A stretch of 64,000 nt of DNA, taken from contig NMRB01000077.1 of NCBI GenBank assembly GCA_002633025.1, positions 152,933 to 216,932 of the forward strand, given 5' to 3'. The notes beneath the pieces are model-generated. The model saw only the letters and a list, made by a program, of their open reading frames with translations. It was not told where the DNA came from and did not search any database. This document shows, piece by piece, positions 49,701-61,700 of this stretch. The position numbers were made by a program, and so were the translations under genes. Positions within the stretch are counted from its first letter, which is position 1. Every line of letters starts with the position of its first letter. The DNA is from Notospermus geniculatus (lineage: Eukaryota > Nemertea > Pilidiophora > Heteronemertea > Lineidae).

Positions 49701-52700
49701 GTCCACTTGTGGTAGACTTGCTGCTGAGCAAACGTTGCATTATTCTAATGAACCTTGGCAGAGAGTTATGGGCATCAGTAAGACTTACCCTTGCGTCTAC
49801 ACTTGCCCATTACAAACAGAAACTCTGGTGGACACTTGACTGTCGACTTGACACATTTCTTGCCGTGGCGGATCTTTCCCGGTGGACAAACCTCTGAAAT
49901 CAGATTGAAGGATTGCCTTTCATATCTTTATGTCATTCGCCTCTTCAAAATGCAGAGAAACAGACCAAGCTGCTCGTACAGACAACAGGTGGAAGATGAT
50001 AATGAGAGCTTATCCTGTGTCCCATCCATCAGACAAATAACCTAGACCGATCTACCGCACCCAGTATGCCGTACATCAGACTTCAAGCTGACGAGCATGC
50101 GCAGAAATCTAATGGAAGTCAAGATGGTGACCACCAACTGTACGGATCTGCTGCAAAGATCTACGTCAGCATCACTGAGCACCTGATTGTGTTGGGTTAC
50201 ATTTGACGCAATGGCAAATTCCTTCTGTTCCTTACCTGGTGTTACTCCGGACACACACTGTCCCTTCACGATCTTCTCTCCCTTCTTACACACCGGTTTC
50301 TTCACACATTTNTGCTTCCCTCTTGTGATCTTGAAAAGTGTTTTGATCAACCTGCAGGAAAGGAAATTTCATTCAGTGTCTAATTCAGGCATTCAAGAGA
50401 ACTGATGGCATTGGTCGTCCAGTTACCCAATGTGGACTCTACAATGAACTTGGATCCTTTCATGTGATACCCAAACCTAGGGCCTATAGGCCAGTTGACA
50501 AGAAGAAAAAGTGAAGACCGCACTTGCTCTTATGTGCAATGGGGCTTGCCCAGGCAAGGAGGAAAAATGTGTTCACTCACTCAAGCGTCTTTCCTGGCCC
50601 GCCAACATATTTGAGCTCCTGAATCTTCGTATAGTACTTCTCGACCACGGCCTGGTCCTTATCATTGCCAAACATCTTCAACTCGATGACCTTGTCCTTG
50701 TTGTAGGTCACCAAGATTATCCGCAGCAGCTTCGGTGAGATGTAAAAGTTGTTGAGAATGAGGAGGATGAGGTCCTTTGTCTTGTAGAACTCTTCCTTTC
50801 CTGTTTTGGCTGAGGGGTCAAGTATTATGACTAGATCAAGGACGATGCGCTTTTTGGCCTTGGGAGCTGAAAAAACAATCAACATCATGTCAGCACTGAC
50901 AGTCACCCCTCCCCGCCATTCTTCTTTCATTACTGCCTAGTATAATACCAACCCACCTGCCAAACAGCTGTTGCTTAGTTCCAGTTTTCCTTTTGGACAT
51001 TTCTTCATGCATTGGTCTCCTTTCTTCACGAATCCCTTCTTGCACTTCAAGACACACTCCTTGCCCTTGGCTACGTAGCCCTTCTTGCATATCTTGACAC
51101 AATCCTTGCCTTTGAGAACGAACCCTGGGTCGCACTTCTTGACGCAGGCTGTACCATTTCTGATTGAGCCCTTGGCACAAGCCTTCACGCACGTGCCGTT
51201 GACCATCTCCTTGCCTTTCTCACACTTTCCACCTGAAGAAGTAACCGGTAGCTGACAATGAGCAAGGGCAAGCAGTAATGGTAAATTATCAAGTAATTGC
51301 CATCATGAGTTGCATTCCTGTTCGTAAGGTCGCTTTTGTTAAGAAAGTGAGACTGAACTGAGAGGTCCTATTCATTCAGCTAGGTTCATTTTCTGATATC
51401 CTACACAAGTCTGCTGTTACCTTGCTTCCCTCCAACACAGATCTGCTTCTCCTTGTTGAATGTTTGGCCTTTTTCGCATATTGGAGCACCTGGAAAAGGA
51501 GGAGAATTCACAACATTGGTGAGGGTCTAAAGACCCATTCATTCAGAACAGAGATGGCAAGTAATGCTTCTCAGCATCTGCACATCCGTAAGTCCTCAAG
51601 CAAAGTCATTTTGGAGGTGGAGGGCGACTCCATTTAAGATGATGGGAACCTTGATCCATTCCTGACGAAATGCTCTAATTTTTCAGGAAGAACGATAAGT
51701 ATTTAAACAAACTTACGGTTGCAGACGTTCTTGAGAAGATAGTAGCCAGGCATACATCCAGTTTTATTGACCTCGTGAGCTATGTGGACCAACTGCTTCT
51801 GCAAACCCTCATCAGAAGGCGCTACTTTCTCGATGACGAATGTCTTTGGCAAGATGGCTCCCCAGAACGTGTTGTTCTTCTGTTCGCCAATCGCAAAGTA
51901 GTAGACAAACGTCTTCTGCCCAATGACGTCCAAGATTATCTTCCTAACTGGCGTATGTAGTTTCTTCTCCGGGTCCAACCCTCCGAAGAACAACACAGCT
52001 CTGTGAGCACCCTTCCGTTTGAAGTCTGTACCCATCATGATCTTCTTGATGATCATAAACATTGGTTCCATCGGCATCTTATCACCACTGTATTTTATAT
52101 CTGTGACCTGTTTGGTGTCATTCTTCTTGACAGAGGCCTCCTCGTTGGACCCGAAAAGCTTTAGCTCATTTATTTTTCCTTTGAAGTTGTAGATTATATA
52201 CAGTCTGACATGTTTTTCACCCATCTTTGAATGCTTTATCAAGTAATTGATAAACGTCTTCGCCTGGTCGAATCCTGCTTTACCCATGACCTTGGAGGAG
52301 TCAAGGACGATGAGGAGGTCAACAGGAGTGTCAAGGGTGCCTGAAGAAAACCAAATAGAAATGTTACTTCGATTGCTTCTGTAGTCTGAGTGATCAGGCA
52401 AAAAGCCACTGGAACCAAGGTGTGAAGAAAATCGAACGGGAATGTATTCGATTGCTTCTGTTGTCTAAATGTTTGGTTGAGAAAGCCACTGGAACGCAAG
52501 CTGTTACCTATTCAAAGGAGGCGAAAGATTCAAGATTCAGTTGAATGCAGGGGACACACAGCCTGCCAATATCATGAGACTCACCTGCTTTGACGCACTT
52601 GCCATCAATTTTCACCTTGCCAGGCTGACATTCAGGTACTGGAATGGAAGCAAACAGGAACATCACATTGCAGCTTCTTTCATTGCTTGGAGGATAACAA

Positions 52701-55700
52701 GTATGGTAAGGAACAAACACAGTGACAGAAGCCGTCACTGCCAGTGGCAGTGGAAACAGTGGACCAGCTTGCGACCTACAGACAACAGTGCTCTCAACAA
52801 CACTGGCAGAATTCTGACTCGTATTACCTAAAACAGCATCGAAATCTTGGCAAGCCATTTACATGTACTGAATACTTCTACCAAGCAACCTTCAGTGCGG
52901 TCAAGACTTGGAAGGATGAGCCTTACCTGTCCTCGTCAACTTCATGACCACGTAGTACATCCAGTGAACAAACTTTAGATTATCCGACGTCTTGATGGTC
53001 AAGTTCTTCCCAGGTCCGACAAATTCCTCTGGCTTGCCACCAAATCCGACCATGTACAACTTGGCCTTTCTGACGTTGCGGATCTTGTCGGCGAAGGTTC
53101 GTGCCTGCTCGGCTTTCTCGGTCCTCCCGCTTCCGATGACGACAACAATCCTCGGTGCCTCTTTGAGAGTTCGACCACCCTTGGCAGCCAGGAATGCGTT
53201 CTTGAAGATGTATTCCAGGCCAACTCCTAACAAACCCGGCTTGTCCTTCTCCTTGCCGCCTGTGTACTTAATCTTCTTGACGCTTGCCAAATACTCGCTG
53301 CCCTCCTTGTGGCTGTTCAGCCATGCAATGGTGTCAACTTTCTTGTCATAAGTAAAGATCGCGAGGCGGATGTCTGCCGTCTGCACGGGGAGGCGTACGA
53401 TGAGGTCATGGAGGAAGGTCTTGGCGGCGTTTACACCCTTCTCTGTCACGGCTGATGATGTCTCGATCAGGAACACCAGGTCAATCTTCGGGTGGAAGTC
53501 CTTGGGAAGAGGAACTGCAATCAGATGTAGGACATTAGTCGAGGTTGATTCTACAACTGTTTCAGATGATGATCCAACAGCGTTAAGATCCAGGACATCT
53601 TTCATGTGGGATCCCACATCTCAAGATCTTCTTACGAAGAAGCAAAAGTGAGCGAGACAGATTGTCCCGTATGTCCACATGGCTAAGTTCCTTGGAATTC
53701 ATGATGGTCATCGGAGCAGTTAGAAAGATACTTGCCCATATTAAGGTATATGCATTTCCCTCCAAACAGGACCTTGCCTTCGCTGCACATGATCACATTG
53801 GTTTCTGTAAAGAAAGGAATTTCATAAGTAGGCCTACTCCCATGGAATCACTTGACAACTGTCAGATTCATGAACTGTGACAACACCCAACGGTTGTGGT
53901 TTCTGACCTGCTCCTCTAATGGAAGTAGATGTAATCATCATTCAAGGATACAAAGAGATTCGACTTACCATTCGCTGGCGTACGAGGGATGCAAACGTCC
54001 CATTTCTTCACGAATCCTTCCTTACATTTCTCACCTGTAGACAAACGGATCACAGTAAGGACTTGTGTACAGCAAGAGATGTTGGTTTGACGAGCAATGA
54101 AGGTTGGACGAAGGGTCTTACAGCAATGCAAAGAAGACTCATCTTCAGATGCGAACGAATCGAGCGAGCTTCAACAACAGTTCTGGTTGTGGTAGACTTG
54201 CTGCTGAGCAAACGTTGCATTATTCTAATGAACCTTGGCAGAGAGTTATGGGCATCAGTAAGACTTACCCTTGCGTCTACACTTGCCCATTACAAACAGA
54301 AACTCTGGTGGACACTTGACTGTCGACTTGACACATTTCTTGCCGTGGCGGATCTTTCCCGGTGGACAAACCTCTGAAATCAGATTGAAGGATTGCGTTT
54401 CATATCTTTATGTCATTCGCCTCTTCAAATGCAGAGAAACAGACCAAGCTGCTCGTACAGACAAAGGTGGAAGTTGACAATGAGAGCTTATCCTGTGTCT
54501 CATCCATCAGGCAAATAACCTAGACTGATCTACTCGCTTCAAGCTGACAACGAGCATGGGCAGAAATCTCATGGAAGTCAAGATGGTGACCACCAACTCT
54601 GAAGTTCTGCTGTAAAGATCTACATCAGCACCACTGAGCACCTTATTGTGTTGGGTTACATTTGACGCAATGGCAAATTCCTTCTGTTCCTTACCTGGTG
54701 TTACTCCGGACACACACTGTCCCTTCACGATCTTCTCTCCCTTCTTACACACCGGTTTCTTCACGCATTTTCCTTCGACGATGATCTGTCCCTGCATACA
54801 CTTGGGCTTCTTGACACACTTCCCATTCACCAGTACTTGATCTTTCTTACACTTCATCTGGCACGCCCCTTTGACCCTAATCTCTCCCTTCTTACACTTG
54901 ACCTTGGTAACACATTTACCATCAACCTTTATGGAACCCTTCTTACATTTCTTGCCCTTTACACACTTGCCCTTTTTATTCCTCTCGAACCCTTCCTCAC
55001 ATTTTTTCAAACATTTCTTCTTCTGGAACAACTCGAACCCTTCCTTGCAGATAGGGACACACTTCCCCGCTTTATCATGTTTCCAACCCACCTTACACTT
55101 CTTCAGTTTCACACACTTGCCTTCCTTGATTATTTCATTCTTCTTGCATTTCGGCGCCTTCACACATTTCCCTTTTGCCCACACTTGTCCCTTTTCACAC
55201 TTCTTGTGGCATTTCCCAGTTGTGTCCCTTTCCTGACCCTTTTTGCACTTCTTCAGGCACTTCTTCTTCTGGAACAATTCAAAGCCCTTTTTACAAACTG
55301 GGACACACTTCCCTTTTTCATCATGTTTCCATCCCTTTTTGCACTCCTTTACTTTGACACAGTGACCTGTTTCATCAAGTGCCTCGTCCTCTTGGCATTT
55401 GGGAGCCTTTACACATTCACCCTCCTTTATGACTTCACCCTTCTTGCATTTCGGGGTTTGCACACACTTCTTTCCTGTTTTATCGGGTATTTGTCCCTTC
55501 TTGCATTTTGGAGCTTTCATACACTTCGCCTGTCTGATTATTTCACCTTTCTTGCATTTGGGAGATTTCACACAATCGCCCTTACTGTTCTCTACTTCAC
55601 CTTGCTTGCATTTCGGGCCTACCACACATTCACCGTTTTGTATGGTTTCTCCTTTCTTGCATTTTGGGGCCTTTATACACTTGGCATCCTTTATGACTTG

Positions 55701-58700
55701 GCCCTTCTTACACTTCGGAGCCTTCACACACTTCCCGTTCTCATCAGGCACCTTGCCTTTCTTACATTTTGTTTTGCCTTTCACACATTCACCATTTTTT
55801 ATGGTTTCTCCTTTCTCACATTTCGGAGCCTTTATACACTTGGCATCCTTTATGACTTGGCCCTTCTTACACTTTGGAGCTTTCACACACTTGCCTTCCT
55901 CATTAGGAACCTGGCCTTTCTTACACTTTGGCGGGCCTTTGACACATTCACCATTCTTTATGGTTTCCCCTTTCTCACACTTAGGAGCTTTTATACACTT
56001 GGCATCCTTTATGACTTGGCCTTTTTTGCATTTCGGAGCTTTCACACACTTGCCTTCCTTGTTGGGCACCTTTCCCTTCTTGCATTTTGGTTCACCTTTC
56101 ACACATTCACCATTCTTTATAGTTTCTCCCTTCTCACATTTTGGAGCTTTTATACACTTGGCATCCTTTATGACTTGGCCTTTCTTACATTTCGGAGCTT
56201 TCACACACTTGCCTTCCTTGTTGGGTACCTTGCCTTTCTTACATTTTGGTTCACCTTTCACACATTCACCATTCTTTATAGTTTCTCCCTTCTTGCATTT
56301 CGGAGCTTTTATACATTTGGCATCCTTTATGACTTGGCCCTTCTTGCATTTTGGAGCTTTCACACACTTGCCTTCCTTGTTGGGAACCTTGCCTTTCTTA
56401 CATTTTGGTTCACCTTTCACACATTCACCATTCTTTATGGTTTCTCCCTTCTCACATTTTGGAGCTTTTATACACTTGGCATCCTTTATGACTTGGCCTT
56501 TCTTACATTTCGGAGCTTTCACACACTTGCCTTCCTTGTTGGGTACCTTGCCTTTCTTACATTTTGGTTCACCTTTCACACATTCACCATTCTTTATAGT
56601 TTCTCCCTTCTTGCATTTCGGAGCTTTTATACATTTGGCATCCTTTATGACTTGGCCCTTCTTGCATTTTGGAGCTTTCACACACTTGCCTTCCTTGTTG
56701 GGAACCTTGCCTTTCTTACATTTTGGTTCACCTTTCACACATTCACCATTCTTTATGGTTTCTCCCTTCTCACATTTTGGAGCTTTTATACACTTGGCAT
56801 CCTTTATGACTTGGCCTTTCTTACATTTCGGAGCTTTCACACACTTGCCTTCCTTGTTGGGCACCTTGCCTTTCTTACATTTTGGTTCACCTTTCACACA
56901 TTCACCATTCTTTATGGTTTCTCCCTTCTTGCATTTTGGCGCCTTTATACACTTGGCATCTTTTATGACTTGGCCCTTCTTACACTTGGGAGCCTTGACA
57001 CATTTCCCGTTCTCATCAGGCACCTTTCCTTTCTTACATTTCTTTGCCTCAACACATTTTCCATCCTTCTTGATCTTCCCCTCTTCACATCCTTCCTTTT
57101 CATCAGATACCTCTTCTTCACTCACACACTTTCCCTTTTCATTCCTCTTCATTCCTTCCTTACATTTCTTCACACATTTCCTCTTCACATGCTCATAGCC
57201 CTTCTGACACTTTGGCACACACTTTCCTTTCTTATCAAGCCCGAATCCTTTCTTGCATTTCTCAGCCTTCTTGCATTCACCATTCTGAACCATTTGCTCG
57301 CCATGTTTACATGTGGCGTAGCATTTTGCTCTCATCATCTTGTATCCGCCTGGGCATTTGGCTGAAAATAACAAGAGGAACTTGCTGGTTAGCAGTTTAT
57401 AAGTCAGAATATTCACATGGTGGCAATTCCGTGTCCAGGGACAGTGTTGTTAAGTAATGCAGGAACAGAAATGGTGACAAAATGAGACTTCTCATTTCTC
57501 CGGAAAGTCGCATGAGCCTTACCTTTAGTCACGTGGATAATGACCTTGTAGACCCAGTAGACATGCTTCAAAAGCCTCGACTCGGCCGCCAGCAAGTAGT
57601 GACCCTTTGCCGACTTGGTAATGGTCACTATGGTCTTACTATCAGGGCCTGGTCCTACAGCGATGTAGAAAATCCTGATTCCTTTCTTCCCAGTTAGCTT
57701 GGCCTCCTTGATGGCGTTCTTGGGCTTTTCAATTCTTCCGGACGACACGACAAAGATCACGTGTGGTACTTTCTCCCTACTCCCATGCTTGAGATCAAAT
57801 GCTTTCGTTCTTGCATATTTGAGGGCCTCCGCAAGGTTTCCCATTTCAGCAATGGAGCTGATTTTCTTGATCTTCTCGTGGTAACCTTTGACCTCTTTGT
57901 AGGAGTTGAACCAGGCGACGTCTTTCACCTTCTCGCCAAACAGCACGATAGCGATCCTGATAGAATCAGGACTGATGGGGATTCGATTCAGGACATTCTG
58001 CAGGTACGCTTTGATCTTCTCGAGTTGTTGCTTGGTGACGAGCTTGGATGCATCAATCAGGAAGAGAACATCCGCCTTGGGCATGAGGTTGATCACCTGG
58101 GTCTGCAACTTGACGCATTCGTTTCCATCCCACATCGTTCCCAGTTTACATTCTTTCTTCACACCTGAAAAGCACGTCGAACATCTTGAGGATTTGCCCC
58201 ATGGTGAGGTTAAGTTGGTGATTGGTTACTGCGGCCTCCCAAAGACTTCTCCAGGCCTACTCTGTTAGAGTTTTGGGAGCTTTGTTGTGGCGAAGGCAGT
58301 ACATGTATTAGCTATGTAAAATTCTTGACCTTCTTTGAATGTACAGTACATCGATTTCGGTAATGTTGGAGTTGTCTACTTCTGTTGGAACCGGTCGTTT
58401 CATGCAACCACCTGACGCCAGTGATGCCTGAACCAGGCATCACCTTTCTTCTTCTGACTGGCTTCCACAGCTCCGTCTCAATCTTACCTTTGCAGTAGCC
58501 CCACTTCTTGTCAGTGTCATAGTTAGGGGTCGTGGCACACCAGGTTTTCGAACCATATTTCAAACAGCGGTAGTAGAAGACATCCTTGTAACGGAACGGG
58601 AATGTGCAGTATTCACCTTTGGCATTACCACCCGTGGTAAGAGTTGGGCCTGAAAAAAATTCGATGCGGGCATTGCACTACGAGATAAACACTGCCTCGT

Positions 58701-61700
58701 AGTTACAAATTTAGAGACTCTCCCATAATTTCGATGTCCAGACTTGCTCACAGGCAGTATGGCACAGTCACAACAGTCGTTGTTCACTACCTACCCATGC
58801 AGAATGCCCATTTCTTGTCCTTTTCAAAATTTGCAGTGGTGGCACACCATGGTTTCTTCTGGCCGGTCATGATACACGTCGTCACCAACGTTTTCCTGAA
58901 TTTGAACGGCAAGTGACATGTGGCGTTGTCGTTATCGTCACCACCGTAAGTTGGAATTGAGTCTGAAAAATCAAAGCAGACAGTTATCCTTGCATTCCAA
59001 TCTCAAGTGATGGTGTTTCACAAGTTACATTCTCCCTCTGTTGGCCTGCTTGGGTACTTGAGCAAGAAGGTTCCAAGGGAAGGCAGCCATCATATCTGCA
59101 AGTGCAGATGGTGGACAGGTCCAGGATAAGTCACTACATTAAGGAAGTAATTGAGTGGTAAGCCCAACGATTTGCCACCTCACAACGGCGAGTTACGACT
59201 TGGTACTTAACAACTGAGGACGAGCTTTGAAAGATGTTGAAAGGAACTTACATTTGTAGATGGGCACGCACACTCTTCCAACCTTTCTAGCATTCTTGCC
59301 ACAGTTTGCTGCAAGAGAAATCACCATCAAGGGGATGTCTGTGTGAGAATGGACAAGGCAAGTTAAACACAGAAGGAAGCGACTTGAGTGTTGAAAGCGG
59401 GTACCTGCCTTGCTCTTACACTTGAAAGTAAGTGACATGGAAGCTAGGTTTATGGCCATTTGCCAACGAATTGGTGTGTTCTAAGGAATGGGGTGCTTTG
59501 GTTAGAATGCCAAGAGCAATATTGAGGTTCATCACCGATGTGGAAGTTGTTTCAACATCGTACGTATTGTATACTCACGTAATAGCTTGATGCAGGCATT
59601 GTTGACACGTTTCGTTCCTTTGGGGCAAGGATCTGTAAGGGTGGGATATGAAGCATTACCAATGCAATCGCTTGATATGGTGTATGAAAAAATGTTCTAC
59701 TGTGACATCCAAACCAGACTGCCTGGTCTGGGTCGGGAATGGATTTCTATTCTGGTTGGTATTGTACTGGACTTCAGCTTTGGGTCGTCATCTCAAGACA
59801 TGTGGAAGACTTTGGGTCACAGAAAAAGGAAAGGTTTGGTTTCACAGAGGGCAATTCTCGTACTTACATTTACAAAGTGCACATATCTTCTCTGGAAAGG
59901 AAGAGAACTCTGTGAGAGCGAGATTGGCATCCATGCTTCATAGACTCTCGAGAAAACATGAAGGGGCACTGACTGAACTGAATCAACCCTAGGTAGCCTA
60001 CATGAAGTCACTGGTCTAGGACAGAAAGATGAGTCAATCACCAAAGCATCTGGCCGAAGGGAAACGGAAGATGCTGTGTGGAATTTCCATCCATGCTGTT
60101 CGTGGTTATGATTTGGGAAGAGATGACGTACCACTGCAGAATTCCCACTTCTTCTCTTTGTCATAATCAAAGGACGTTGCACACCAGGTCTTGTCAGACT
60201 TCCGTCCCTTCAGACAGCTGTACCGTAACTTGCCCTTGAACTTGAATGGGAAGGCACACCACGTGTTCTTGATGGTCTTTCGTGGAGCTGGACGAAATAG
60301 AGGAGGAATGATGAGAGATTTCGAAAGTAGGCCTACTGGATGATGGACCTTGGATGCACCAAGGCTCTTCTCTAAATGTGACTTTTCTTGGGTTCTGAAA
60401 TGCTCTGAGAGTGTGAACCTTCACGTGGAATCTCCTTAGATGTCAGACAGAAATCAACTTGTCAATGATCAGTTTCCCTCGAGGGTACAGATGTTCAACA
60501 ACAAACTGTGGTGACTTTTCTTTCAAGTGGGGAATGATGATGGACTTAGAAAGATGCCGATGTATCAGGTAGTGGCAGTATCCACTTGTGGTATACTTGT
60601 GAATAACATTGACAGTAAAGTTGTAATTATGGTTTCCGATCTCAAGATCGGAAACCATATAGTGTTTGGTCGTGGTGTCTGTGTGTGTGTATGTGTGTGT
60701 GTGTGGGTGTGGGTGTCTGTCTGTTCAGTCTGTCACACCTGTAACTTTGTTCCTGCAAGAGCCACACCCCTGGAAATGTGACCTACCCCCAGGTTTCATG
60801 ACCTGAGCTACAAGATGGAATGAAAATTTCCAGTCTCCGATACCTGGTTCATGGTGAAATTGATATATCAAAAGTTGAGATTTTGTCTGTCACACTTTTG
60901 TTTCTTGAATAACTTGTCTCCGACGTCAGGTAGAGCACTAGTAACAAGTTCCTTCCCTATGTTTATGACCCTTGGCAAGATACTGGCATCAACAAATTTA
61001 TTCTCCAGTGTCAGCATCATAATGATATTGATATATCAAATTTGATATTTTGACATATCGGGAGATCTGTCACAGTAAGCGACGTGAAACTGGTATCAAA
61101 ACATCGTTGCTCATCCACGGATGTTATTGCAACTGAAATTTTCAGTTTGCACCTGCTCGGTCGCGTGATATTTGCTGATATCGTGGTGAGATTTGATATT
61201 CAAATTTGATAACATGACAGAAGTCAGAATCTGGTGATGGTAGAGACCTAAAACCTTCACCTACACCTAGGTTATCAAGGATGAGCTTTCGGATTACGCA
61301 ATGACCTTGAAGGTCTGAGGTCAAGGTCAAGGTCAAACAGTTCTTAAGCGCAAATCTACTCGGAATTTCAGGGGAAAACTAATTGGAAGCCTGAAGTAAG
61401 CATCCCCTACTGGTTTAATCAAGGATTCCTGTTCCAGTTACGCAATACTTCTCAAGGTCAGAGGTCAAGGTCACAGATAACTAGCTCTAGAGTAGTAAAC
61501 TTCTCATCGGAAACCATTGACATCGCTCCGATGTCCTTTTCTTGTTTTCTGTTGTCTTTGGTCATTTAAGACGAATTTACTCACATACACAGTAACCCCA
61601 TTTCTTATCCTTGTCGTAGTTTGGTGTCTTGGCACACCAAGGAGCTTTAGCTTTATCCGGCATGCAGGCATACATGATCTGTTTCTTGTAGATGAAGGGA

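Larger units (their letters stand above)
45456..50311. repeat. 4.86-kb duplicated block, copy 1
   Basis: Collinear with 50313-54770. Begins inside the second VWA exon and ends inside the large repeat exon at the N at 50312. Differences from copy 2 are scattered substitutions plus several indels. Confidence 0.9.

Noticed and set aside
54837-57365. 842-residue and 599-residue open frames on the plus strand opposite the large repeat exon
   Set aside because: They are antisense shadows: the Lys/Cys/Gly codon use of the repeat leaves the other strand free of stops. Their translations are low-complexity L/F/T or F/H/S strings with no domain or splice context.
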